From contig NZ_AP019777.1 in the NCBI RefSeq assembly GCF_019669905.1, forward strand, positions 186,001 through 250,000: DNA of 64,000 bases, read 5' to 3'. The notes under the pieces are model-generated. The model had not been told where the DNA came from, searched no databases, and saw only the letters and a program-made list of their open reading frames with translations. This document shows, piece after piece, positions 51,116 to 59,287 of the stretch. The stretch's first letter is position 1. Every line of letters starts with the position of its first letter. Position numbers and translations under genes: made by a program. The stretch is from Methylomonas koyamae (GTDB lineage: Bacteria; Pseudomonadota; Gammaproteobacteria; Methylococcales; Methylomonadaceae).

Positions 51116-53395
51116 TTAAAACTCGTACTTGAACCCGGCCTGAACCAGACGCGGCATGCCGGGCTGGATGCCGCGCACCCGGTCGACGATGTAAGTATTG
51201 TCGAGCAGATTTTTCATCGACACGTACAGGGTCAAATCTTTTTGCACTTTATAAGAGGTCGCGAAGTTGACCACCACGTAGTCGTTGATCTTGCCGTAAC
51301 TGCCGCCCAAAGCCTCGTTGCTGGCGGCACCGTTGGGATGGTCGGCGCCGTTGTCCAGATTCAGAAAGTCGGCGTATTGCTCGCTGACGAAGGCCGCTTC
51401 CAGATGGGCGTCGAAACCCGTCGGATGCGAATAACCCAAGGTCGCGGTCAACAGGCTTTCCGGCGCGTAGGGCGCGCGCTTGCCCGGCGCGGAGCCGAAC
51501 ACATTGCCGCCAGGGCAACTCGCCGGATAGGCGCCGCTGGACAACGGCACGCAGCGGAAGGCTTGGGTGGTCTCGGCGGTCGGCAGCCACATGTAGGCAA
51601 TCTGCGCATAAGGATTGTGAGTCCAGTTGAACACATCGCCGAAGTCGGCCCGTGCCATCAATTCGATACCTTCATACAAGGCCTTGCCTTGCGCGACCGG
51701 CACGGTACCGCCGCCGACCGTACCCAGTACGGTTAGGGAGTCGAAGTCGTTGTGGAAATAGGTCAACTCGGTTTTGACGCCGTGCAACGGCCTGGCCCTG
51801 ATGCCGAACTCGGTGTTCCAACTGATCTCCGCGCCGACTTCCGCCGAGCCGCCGGTATCGTTGTAAACCGCATCTTCCACTCGGGGCGGGGCGAAGCCGC
51901 GGTGAATGCCGAAAAACAGCTCGGCGTTATCGATGGGTGAATAAGTCATCGCGAACGACGGCAGGATTTCGGTCAGGCTGCTTTGGCCTTGCGCGCCGTT
52001 CAGCAAATTCTTGCGCTCGTAACTGACCGACTCGACGCGAACGCCCGGCGTGAAAGTCCAATCGTTCCAGATGAATTTGTTTTGCACAAAGCCGGAGTAG
52101 GCGTCGGCAAACCGCTCGTTATTCTCGGTCAGTTGGCGGTAAGTGCCGCCGTTGGGATTGCTCGCGTCGCGTGCATCCGCCGTACTGCCGCGAATAAAGC
52201 GCCGATATTGATTCTCGAAATGCGCTCGGAACCCAGCGTCCAACTGGCTTTCGATGCCGAACAGGTCGTGCTTGGCGTGCAAGGTCGGTGCCACGCCCCA
52301 GGTTTCGTAGTTGCGCAAACGGCCTGAGTTGTAGTTGCACAAATCCATATCGACCGGAATACCGTTTTGCCGATCCGTCACATAACTGTCTATGCCTCGC
52401 CCCACGCACTGGTTCTCGGTTGGAAATTCGTTCTGCTGCCGCCACCAGTTGCGCTCGTAAGCCGACCAGTAAAAACTGGCTTCCAGCGTCACGTCGTTGT
52501 TGAAACTGTGCTCGTAAGTAGCCGAGGTGGACCAGCGGTCGTTAGTAAAATTGGCGTTCTTGTCCGGGTTGTAACGCGCGCCCAGCTTGCGGTATTCGGC
52601 GTCGGTCAAACCAAAGGCCGCGCCTTGTTCGTCCTGATGATAGAAATCGCCGCGCAGGGTCAAGCGGTTGCGGGCGTCGAAGTCGATGATGCTTTTCAGA
52701 TTGGCGTCGTCGACCACGGCAAAGGTATTGTCGTGGCTTTCCATGCCCTCCTTGTGAATATAATCGGCCACGCCGCCGATGGCATCCAGGCCCTGAACGT
52801 TCTTGACCATCCCGCCGTAGCGGGTGTGGCCGTTCAGATAATCGCGGTTGCCGCCGGTAAAACTGACGAAACCGCCCGGCGTGGTGGGTACCTTGGGCGT
52901 CAGATAATTGACCGCGCCGTTGATGGTTTGCGGGCCGAACTGGGTCAAATCGGCGCCCTTGTAAATCTCGATGCCGTCGTAACGTTCGACCGGCGGGTGA
53001 TAGTAGATGTCGTTGTCGCCGTAGGGCGCGAAGTTGAACGGAATGCCGTCTTCCAAAAACAACACCTTGGTGGAACGGAACGGATTCTGGCCGCGAAAGG
53101 CAATGTTCGGCCGCAAACCAAAGCCCTCCTCGTCGCGCACATAGACGCCGGGGGCCTTGCGCAAGGCTTCGTTGACGGTGAATACCTGGTCGCGTTCCAA
53201 AGTGTCTTTGCTGATTACCGAGGTCGAGCCGGAAAAGGTCGCGGCTTTCTCGACGCTTTCCACCACCTCAACGCTGGTTAAAGTATCGGCCTGATTGCCG
53301 GACGAGTTGGTTTGCGGGTCGGGTTCGGCTGCGGCAACGCCTTGAGCCATCAGGCTCAACAGCAAAGTCGGCAGCCATCCATGTTGTTTTTGCAT
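51116..53395 (-). CDS. TonB-dependent receptor, FecA-like
   Basis: 759 residues from ATG at 53395 (an in-frame GTG lies 9 bases earlier). A signal peptide (LPTLLLSLMAQGVAAA) is followed by a Ser/Thr-rich stretch and SVEVVESVEKAATFSGSTSV. The plug has VNEALRKAPGVYVRDEEGFG, RPNIAFRGQNPFRSTKVLFL, EDGIPFNFAPYGDNDIYYHP and YKGADLTQFGPQTINGAVNY, the FecA/siderophore-receptor pattern. The barrel ends QAGFKYEF. FecA-like receptors in methylotrophs include lanthanide-chelate transporters, but the sequence alone does not separate iron from other metals. It lies downstream of a two-component system gene pair on the same strand (131-base gap). Confidence 0.88.
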   Translation of the reverse strand: MQKQHGWLPTLLLSLMAQGVAAAEPDPQTNSSGNQADTLTSVEVVESVEKAATFSGSTSVISKDTLERDQVFTVNEALRKAPGVYVRDEEGFGLRPNIAFRGQNPFRSTKVLFLEDGIPFNFAPYGDNDIYYHPPVERYDGIEIYKGADLTQFGPQTINGAVNYLTPKVPTTPGGFVSFTGGNRDYLNGHTRYGGMVKNVQGLDAIGGVADYIHKEGMESHDNTFAVVDDANLKSIIDFDARNRLTLRGDFYHQDEQGAAFGLTDAEYRKLGARYNPDKNANFTNDRWSTSATYEHSFNNDVTLEASFYWSAYERNWWRQQNEFPTENQCVGRGIDSYVTDRQNGIPVDMDLCNYNSGRLRNYETWGVAPTLHAKHDLFGIESQLDAGFRAHFENQYRRFIRGSTADARDASNPNGGTYRQLTENNERFADAYSGFVQNKFIWNDWTFTPGVRVESVSYERKNLLNGAQGQSSLTEILPSFAMTYSPIDNAELFFGIHRGFAPPRVEDAVYNDTGGSAEVGAEISWNTEFGIRARPLHGVKTELTYFHNDFDSLTVLGTVGGGTVPVAQGKALYEGIELMARADFGDVFNWTHNPYAQIAYMWLPTAETTQAFRCVPLSSGAYPASCPGGNVFGSAPGKRAPYAPESLLTATLGYSHPTGFDAHLEAAFVSEQYADFLNLDNGADHPNGAASNEALGGSYGKINDYVVVNFATSYKVQKDLTLYVSMKNLLDNTYIVDRVRGIQPGMPRLVQAGFKYEF

Positions 53396-53525
53396 AGGAT
53401 TCACTTCGGTTCAAAATGGGCTAACACTGCATCCAAGCTCCAGCGGGTGGAGATGGAGCACCGCCGCGCAATGTAACCAAGCAAGCTGAATCGAAACTGA
53501 AAATCCCGGCGCAAGGCCGAGACGG

Positions 53526-54848
53526 CTAGCGGTGCAAGGGCAAGGTCACCGTCGCCAAAAATCCGCCAAGCGTTTTGCTGCGGCCGAATGCCAGCGAACC
53601 TCGATAACTGCCGACAATGTCCGCGACAATGCCCAAACCCAGGCCGTGGCCTTGCACCGACTCATCCAGGCGCCGGCCGCGTTGGGTCAGGTAGGCCAAG
53701 TCGTCGCTTCGGCAGCCGGGGCCGTCGTCGGCGACCCGTATCGCCACGCCGCCGTCCAGCGCCAATTCGACATCAATCCGTTGCCTGGCCCATTTGCAGG
53801 CGTTATCCAACAGATTGCCGAGAATTTCCATCATGTCTTCCCGATCGAAATGCAGCAGTTGCTTGGGCGCGGTGATCTGAATGTCCAGCGGCTTGTCGGC
53901 GTATATCGCCCGCAGGGTCTTTTTTAAGGCGATGATTTCGCTATGCGGGTTGAAGGCCGGCGCCGCCTGCTGGTCGCCGGCGATCCGCGCCCGTTTCAAC
54001 TCGCGTTCGATGCAATGGCGAATGGCCTGGCTTTGCTCGTCCAGGCGCGCACGCAGGTCCGGTCGGCCATCGAAATGCGGGTCTTCGCCGGTTCTCAGCA
54101 ATAGGGCCATCGGCGATTTCAGCGCGTGCGCCAGATTGCCCATCGCGGTGCGCGACTGTTGCAGGCGGCGCGCCACCAATTCCAGCAAATGGTTGATTTC
54201 CTCGACCAGCGGTTGGACTTCCGCCGGCACCTCGCTGCCGATATGTTGCCTGCCGCCGCCGGCCACCTGCTCCAGTTCGGCGCGCACCGTGGCCAGCGGA
54301 CGCAGCGCGCGCTGGATGTCCCAGCGCAGCAAGCCGATGGCGCTGAACAATATCAGCAAGGTCAAACCCAAATAGGCCACGCGAATGGCGGTGATGTCGT
54401 GGTCAACCGCCGACAGGTCTTCGGCCACGCTGATGTTGATCCGATGGCCGAAACGGACCGCGCCCAAGGTCAAGACCAGCAGCGGCGTTTGCTCGGGGCC
54501 GGCCGCATGGTAAAGCATCGACTGCTCCGGTCCGACGGGTTCGACCGCCAACGGAAAATCCAGCAAAGACGGCGACGGGTAGCCCTGGGCATCGACCTTG
54601 ACCAGATAATAATGGCCGGACAACCGGCGGTTGTAGACCGAACTGATGTGAACGCCGTGGAAAGTGACTTGCTCGTCGTCGCTGTAGCCCAAAGACTCCA
54701 GCAGCGAGTAGCCGTCGTCGGCCAAGCGGTTGGCCATTTGCTTTTCGGCGGCGCTGCGGATGATCCAGTCGGCAGCTAGCCAATGCAGGATAAAAATCGC
54801 CCCCAACACCGCGATCAGGCCGCGGCCCAGGCGCTTGCGCAAGGACAT
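53526..54848 (-). CDS. Sensor histidine kinase (PhoQ-like layout)
   Basis: 440 residues from ATG at 54848, overlapping the response regulator stop by one base. Two membrane helices (about 10-30 and 155-178) enclose a periplasmic sensor of about 120 residues. A HAMP-like linker follows. The dimerisation helix carries the phospho-accepting His in AMGNLAHALKSPMALLL. The ATPase domain has the N-box EILGNLLDNACKWA and the G-boxes VADDGPGC and GHGLGLGIV. The HALKSP rather than HELRTP H-box is typical of PhoQ-type kinases. The signal is unknown, but neighbouring TonB and HupE genes suggest metal. Confidence 0.9.
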   Translation of the reverse strand: MSLRKRLGRGLIAVLGAIFILHWLAADWIIRSAAEKQMANRLADDGYSLLESLGYSDDEQVTFHGVHISSVYNRRLSGHYYLVKVDAQGYPSPSLLDFPLAVEPVGPEQSMLYHAAGPEQTPLLVLTLGAVRFGHRINISVAEDLSAVDHDITAIRVAYLGLTLLILFSAIGLLRWDIQRALRPLATVRAELEQVAGGGRQHIGSEVPAEVQPLVEEINHLLELVARRLQQSRTAMGNLAHALKSPMALLLRTGEDPHFDGRPDLRARLDEQSQAIRHCIERELKRARIAGDQQAAPAFNPHSEIIALKKTLRAIYADKPLDIQITAPKQLLHFDREDMMEILGNLLDNACKWARQRIDVELALDGGVAIRVADDGPGCRSDDLAYLTQRGRRLDESVQGHGLGLGIVADIVGSYRGSLAFGRSKTLGGFLATVTLPLHR

Positions 54849-55513
54849 CACGGCTTGAGACCGAACAGATAGCCCTGGCCGCGCCGGGTGTGGATTAAAT
54901 CGTTGCCGACGATCTTGCGCAGGCGTTTGACGTAGACTTCCAGCACGTTGCTGTCGGGTTCGGCCGATTCGCTGTAGACGTGTTCGCCCAGTTGCGCCTT
55001 GCTCAGCACCTTGCCGGCATTCAGCATCAAATAGCGCAACAGCCTGAATTCGATAGCGGTCAGCGGCTGGGCCTCGCCACCGGCAACCATGGCGGTTTGT
55101 TCGTCTTCGTCGAGTTCGACGCCGAACACCTTTAATTTGGCCTGGTTGAAGTGGTGTACCCGCTTCAACACCGCCTGCAGGCGGGCCAGCAATTCTTGAG
55201 GGTGGAAGGGCTTACAAACGTAGTCGTCGGCGCCGGCTTTAAAGCCGTCGACTTTTTCGTGCCAGGCATCGCGGGCGGTCAGGACGATGACCGGCATGTG
55301 GTTGCCGGCGTCGCGCCAACATTTCAGCACCTCCAGGCCGGCCAGTTTGGGCAGGCCCAGGTCGAGAATCGCGGCATCGTAGGGTTCGGTCGCTCCCAGA
55401 AACTCGCCCTGCGCGCCGTCGGTTGCGGTGTCGACGATATAGCCGGCACCACGCAAGTCGGCGGCCAACGGTTCGAAGAAGGCCGGGTCGTCTTCGACCA
55501 GTAGCAAGCGCAT
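54848..55513 (-). CDS. OmpR-family response regulator
   Basis: 221 residues from ATG at 55513; the 50 codons upstream are not receiver-like. The receiver domain has MRLLLVEDDPAFFEPL with the acidic pocket, phospho-acceptor Asp51 (DAAILDLGLP), Thr in VIVLTARDAWHE and Lys in YVCKPFHPQELLAR. The winged-helix DNA-binding domain follows, with PLTAIEFRLLRYLMLNAGKV, SNVLEVYVKRLRK and IHTRRGQGYLFGL. It forms an operon with the downstream kinase. The next gene upstream, a lipoprotein, is 13 bases away, so it may be in the same transcript. Confidence 0.93.
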   Translation of the reverse strand: MRLLLVEDDPAFFEPLAADLRGAGYIVDTATDGAQGEFLGATEPYDAAILDLGLPKLAGLEVLKCWRDAGNHMPVIVLTARDAWHEKVDGFKAGADDYVCKPFHPQELLARLQAVLKRVHHFNQAKLKVFGVELDEDEQTAMVAGGEAQPLTAIEFRLLRYLMLNAGKVLSKAQLGEHVYSESAEPDSNVLEVYVKRLRKIVGNDLIHTRRGQGYLFGLKP

Positions 55514-55526
55514 GCAGCCGGCCGGC

Positions 55527-55964
55527 TTACATCGCGTGCATTTTGTAATCGACGCGGGGGTAACCCTTCTTGTCGCGCGGATCTTGTTGTTCGGCATCGC
55601 TGTCGTCGGTGCGCTGTTTGCCGGATTCGGCAAGCAGTTGTTCCCAACTTTCAAGCTTCGCATATTTCGGGTCGCCGGCGGATTTACGCGAGCCGAACGC
55701 GGCTTTGCCCAGCGCGATCAGTTGCGACGGCGCTTTGCCGTCTATCGCTTTCAGAAAATCGGCTTCGTTTTTGACCTGTTCCCGCACCAACCAATAGGCC
55801 ATCTCGAACGGCAACCGGTCGTCTGGCGGCAGGTGTTGTTTGATGCGGTTCATCGATTTGTGGGCGGCTTGCAAATTCCTGGCGTTTATTTGGTCCGGGG
55901 CGCCGCAGCCGGCCGTCAGTAACGCCACGAAAACCAGTCCGAATCCCAATTTCACTATATTCAC
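55527..55964 (-). CDS. Small lipoprotein, unrecognised family
   Basis: 145 residues. The signal peptide ends in a lipobox LTAGC (Cys20). The mature part is helical and charged (NARNLQAAHKSMNRIKQHLP, LPFEMAYWLVREQVKNEADF), with GKAPSQLIALGKAAF in the middle and a charged C-terminal tail rich in Asp/Gln. The layout resembles DUF6694-type lipoproteins, but I am not sure of the family. It lies 13 bases upstream of the response regulator gene and about 200 bases after the TonB gene, so it is possibly part of the signalling unit. Confidence 0.68.
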   Translation of the reverse strand: MNIVKLGFGLVFVALLTAGCGAPDQINARNLQAAHKSMNRIKQHLPPDDRLPFEMAYWLVREQVKNEADFLKAIDGKAPSQLIALGKAAFGSRKSAGDPKYAKLESWEQLLAESGKQRTDDSDAEQQDPRDKKGYPRVDYKMHAM

Positions 55965-56168
55965 AACGCCCCCAAACCGGCTAACGCCAGACTATCCGAA
56001 TTAATAAAGCGCGCGAATCGGCGATCCGCGCCCTGAGCCCCGCCCCTTCGGCGGAGCGGCGATCTTAACATGGATATGAACAAAAATAAGTTTGTCATAC
56101 GCGCTCGCGCCGTTGCCCATTCGGGTAGGCGTAATAGCGGACTGGGAATGGAATGCAGCGGGGCGCCG

Positions 56169-56957
56169 TCAGGAAAGCGGCGGATCGTCTTGCAGCGAGA
56201 AAATGATCGGCACCAATACCGAGCTGGCGACGGCGATGTCGTCGCGCTTGGCCGGCACGAATCGCCATTGTTTGACGGCCTCCAGCGCCGACTCGTCGAG
56301 CATGTCGTGGCCGCAACTTTGCTCCAGCGCGACGGCTTCGGCGCGGCCCTCGGCGTCCACCTGCACCCGCAGCAAGACCTTGCCCTGCCAGCCCCGGCTG
56401 CGGGCAATGCTCGGATATTCGGGTTTCGGGTTGTGTTGATAAGCCGCGCTCAAGTAGGCCTCGGTGAACGCCGGACGTTCGCCGCCGGCGGCGGCATCCG
56501 GGGCAAGCTCGGGCCGGCTGATGGGATTTTCGGTTTTCGGGGCCTGATCCAGGACCTGATCGAACGCCGAAAAATCGGAGGCCGGCGCTTGGGGGACGAT
56601 GGTTTTCAGTTTGGGCTTGGGTTGCGGCTTTTTCTTGGCCGGTTTGGCCGCTTGCGGCGGCGCTGGCCGGGCCGGCGCCGTCTGCGCCGCCCGGATCTTG
56701 ATGGTGGAAACTTGCATCGCTATCGGTTGCGCGACCGCCTGGGCCATACTGGGGCAGAACAAGCAGCGGACGCCGAAAAAATGCATCGCGGCCACGGCCG
56801 ACAGGATCGCCGCCAAAACCGAAAGGTTAGACGAACGCTCCTTGTGGTAGTCACCGGCGGCGGGCGCGGACTCGCTCCGCAGACCTTTGGCGGCGAACGG
56901 CGCCGGCGGGTTTCGAGCAATAACAAATCCGTTTTGGTCAGCTCTGGGAGTTAGCAC
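56169..56957 (-). CDS. TonB-family energy transducer
   Basis: 262 residues from a GTG start. An N-terminal cytoplasmic part precedes one hydrophobic helix (NLSVLAAILSAVAAMHFFGV, residues about 44-63). A Pro/Lys-rich periplasmic spacer (KPAKKKPQPKPKLK) leads to the TonB C-terminal domain: YLSAAYQHNPKPEYPSIARS, GWQGKVLLRVQVDAEGRAE and ALEAVKQWRFVPAKRD. It transmits inner-membrane proton force to TonB receptors. ExbB/ExbD partners are not adjacent, apart from the ExbB-like/DUF2149 pair 16 kb away. The start is uncertain because no ribosome site is visible, and a later start is possible. Confidence 0.83.
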   Translation of the reverse strand: MLTPRADQNGFVIARNPPAPFAAKGLRSESAPAAGDYHKERSSNLSVLAAILSAVAAMHFFGVRCLFCPSMAQAVAQPIAMQVSTIKIRAAQTAPARPAPPQAAKPAKKKPQPKPKLKTIVPQAPASDFSAFDQVLDQAPKTENPISRPELAPDAAAGGERPAFTEAYLSAAYQHNPKPEYPSIARSRGWQGKVLLRVQVDAEGRAEAVALEQSCGHDMLDESALEAVKQWRFVPAKRDDIAVASSVLVPIIFSLQDDPPLS

Positions 56958-57096
56958 GCAACTGCTGTTTGACTTAAGAGAATTTCAAAAATTGTCCGAT
57001 AAACGCAAAGAATTAGCCAGTCACGCAGCCTGCGGCCAATTGCCGCATCGATGCCGGGGCCGGACCGGGCGATTCTTGCGCCGTCGCCGCGGCGTA

Positions 57097-58215
57097 TTAC
57101 AACAGCGTGCGCTCGATAAACCAGTATGCGCCCACCAGGCAAACCAGCGCCGAGCAGCCCTTTAAAAACTTGTCGGCGTAAGGCTTGTTGTTCAGCCACC
57201 AAATCAGCGGCAATACGATAGACGCGACCGCGATTTGGCCGGCTTCGATGCCGAGATTGAACGACAGCAACGGCAGCAAAATGCCGCTATCGCCGGAGCT
57301 GATATCCAGCTCGCGCAACACGCTGGCGAAGCCGAAGCCGTGGATCAAACCGAATCCGAAGGTCAGCCATTGCCGGCCTTTCGGGTGCTCGCCGCGCACC
57401 AGGTTTTCGACGGCGACATACACAATCGTCGCGGCAATGAACGGTTCGACGAAACTGCTCGGCAAATCGACCAGATTCAAACCGGCGCAGGCCAGCGTGA
57501 TGGAATGGGCTATCGTGAAAAAAGTGACGATTTTGATCGCCGGCCAGAAGCTGTGGGTCACCGCCAGCAGCGCGAACAGAAACAGCAGGTGGTCGTAACC
57601 GGTCAGGATATGTTCGACGCCCAGCTCGAAAAAGTCCGAAAAAGTCGAACTGGTGTGGTCTGAGCCAGCCTCCGCTCCACCGGCTTCGCCGACGTTCGCT
57701 TGCAATTGGTCGTCGTCGCGGCGCAGCATTTTCTCGGCAACCTGGTTGCCGGCGGCGTCGCGCACGGTCAAATGCTGTTGGTGGCCGTCCTGCAGCCAGG
57801 CCAAAAACTTGGATTGCACCGAAAATTGCCGTTTAGGCGTCGGCTGGTAACTGAATTCGACATGGGCATTGTTTTGGTCGTCGTAATTCACGATTCCCGG
57901 TTCGGTCGGCTGCACATCGACGCCGTCAATATTGACGCGGGTCTGCTCGGCCAACAGTTTTGCTACTGCGGGCTTAGCCGCCTCGCGTTCGGCGGCGCTG
58001 ACCTCGGCATCCAGGTCGGTATCCATCGGCGAGAAGGCTTCGATGTCCTGCAAGGCGAAGGTCATTTTGGCGACGACGCGGTCGGCTTGCAACGCCAGTT
58101 CGATCGAGCTCAGCCCCGGTGCGTGTGCCGCAGCGACGCCGGAAAGCAACGCCAAAGCTAACGCCAGCCAAACCCTGATGCCGGCTAAGGCCGGCATTTG
58201 CCTGATTTTAGCCAT
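57097..58215 (-). CDS. HupE/UreJ_2-type membrane protein with EF-hand-bearing N-terminal domain (paralogue)
   Basis: 372 residues. The signal peptide ends near residue 30 (VAAA), with mature start HAPGLSS. The periplasmic domain contains DTDLDAEVSAAE at residues 65-76, an EF-hand loop with acids at positions 1, 3, 5 and 12. The membrane part matches 40617-41714 almost residue for residue (GVEHILTGYDHLLFLF, FTIAHSITLACAG, GLIHGFGFASVL). The order on the minus strand is CopC-like, unrecognised exported protein (copy 2), this gene, with gaps of 12 and 5 bases, so it is one operon. Putative divalent or trivalent ion uptake. Confidence 0.85.
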   Translation of the reverse strand: MAKIRQMPALAGIRVWLALALALLSGVAAAHAPGLSSIELALQADRVVAKMTFALQDIEAFSPMDTDLDAEVSAAEREAAKPAVAKLLAEQTRVNIDGVDVQPTEPGIVNYDDQNNAHVEFSYQPTPKRQFSVQSKFLAWLQDGHQQHLTVRDAAGNQVAEKMLRRDDDQLQANVGEAGGAEAGSDHTSSTFSDFFELGVEHILTGYDHLLFLFALLAVTHSFWPAIKIVTFFTIAHSITLACAGLNLVDLPSSFVEPFIAATIVYVAVENLVRGEHPKGRQWLTFGFGLIHGFGFASVLRELDISSGDSGILLPLLSFNLGIEAGQIAVASIVLPLIWWLNNKPYADKFLKGCSALVCLVGAYWFIERTLL

Positions 58216-58220
58216 CGGCT

Positions 58221-58874
58221 TTATTCCTGTTCTGCGGCGGCTTTACGTCGGCGGCGGATCAAAAAGATCAGAAAGGTCGCCACCAGTGCGATCGCGGTAG
58301 CGACGCCGCCGATCGCCAACCACGGCGTCTGCGAACCGCCCGGCGCCACGCCGACTTCCAGTGCGACGCGGAATTTATCGTCTTCCTCTATCGCATCGCC
58401 GATCAGCAGGTACAACACGTAATCGCCGGTTTTATCGACATCGGCCTGGGCTTCGACGGCGCCTTTCGGATACAGCTTGGCCGGGATTTCGGTCACGGTG
58501 CGAATTTCGCGAATGTCGTCCGGCGCTTTCTGCCCGGTTTTCTCGACTTCCACCAAGCGAATGCCGATCGGTGTACTGCGGATGTCGCGGTCGATCAAAT
58601 CGGCGGTGAAAAACATTTTGCCGGCGCGCGGGATTTGCTGGCAAAACGGCACGAAAGCGGCTTTGGCGTCGGCGGTTTTGTCGTTCTTGTCAGGCTGCAG
58701 ATAAGCGCTGAAGTGGACGGCGTAAAAATCGTTGGCGATGATGCAGTCCAGGTCCGGTCGGTTGCCCAAGGCATTGGATTGTTTGGCGCCGAAACCCAGT
58801 TTGTCGCAACCGCTCAGTAACACGGCGCAGAGCAGCGCCGACAACCAAAATGCGGGAAATCTGAGATTTGTCAT
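58221..58874 (-). CDS. Membrane-anchored exported protein, unrecognised family (copy 2)
   Basis: 217 residues. The N-terminal signal ends in a lipobox-like LLSGC near residue 23. A soluble region has GNRPDLDCIIANDFYAVHFS, FCQQIPRAGKMFFTADLIDR and an Ig-like half with DKTGDYVLYLLIGDAIEEDD. A C-terminal helix (LAIGGVATAIALVATFLIFL) and a basic tail close it. Homologous to 47491-48114, with the same order of motifs but lower similarity outside them. Its neighbours are CopC-like upstream and HupE-type downstream. Two copies of the same pairing with CopC argue for a functional unit. Function unknown. Confidence 0.72.
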   Translation of the reverse strand: MTNLRFPAFWLSALLCAVLLSGCDKLGFGAKQSNALGNRPDLDCIIANDFYAVHFSAYLQPDKNDKTADAKAAFVPFCQQIPRAGKMFFTADLIDRDIRSTPIGIRLVEVEKTGQKAPDDIREIRTVTEIPAKLYPKGAVEAQADVDKTGDYVLYLLIGDAIEEDDKFRVALEVGVAPGGSQTPWLAIGGVATAIALVATFLIFLIRRRRKAAAEQE

Positions 58875-58886
58875 GAGGATAGCCGG

Positions 58887-59264
58887 TTAAGGTTTGATGG
58901 TGAATTCGAATTTGCCGGTGACGATATGGGTATCTTCGGACACCACGCGGTAACGCACGGTATAGACGCCGGGCGCCAGCGTCGGCACGGTGGCGTGGAT
59001 ATTGGCGCCGTTGGTCAGGCTTTGCTCGACGTCGTGGTTGTCGACCCGCTTGCCGGTGCTGTCGATTACGGCCAGCGCCTTGTACTCGCTACGCACCGCG
59101 TCGTTGAACCACAAATCGATTTGTTTCGGCGACTCGGTCAGCGTCTCGTCCTTGGCCGGTTGCGACTTCACCAGAATCGCGTGGGCAAAGGCCGGTAGCG
59201 GACTCAACAGCGCAAGCGCCAGCAAGCCGGGTTTTATTATTGTTGTTATGTCTAACTTGGGCAT
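58887..59264 (-). CDS. CopC-like periplasmic copper-binding protein
   Basis: 125 residues from ATG at 59264, preceded by AGAGGTGG. The signal peptide ends PAFA, so the mature protein begins HAILVKSQPAKDET: an N-terminal His as in CopC. The beta-sandwich has QIDLWFNDAVRSEYKALAVI, GKRVDNHDVEQSL and VYTVRYRVVSEDTHIVTGKF. The D-T-H in that last segment supplies the second conserved His, so the Cu(II) site appears complete, in contrast with the paralogue at 47105-47494. It is the second gene after the Asp-box lipoprotein in this minus-strand run (23-base gap). Confidence 0.87.
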   Translation of the reverse strand: MPKLDITTIIKPGLLALALLSPLPAFAHAILVKSQPAKDETLTESPKQIDLWFNDAVRSEYKALAVIDSTGKRVDNHDVEQSLTNGANIHATVPTLAPGVYTVRYRVVSEDTHIVTGKFEFTIKP

Positions 59265-59287
59265 GACCACCTCTTGAATGCGTAAAA

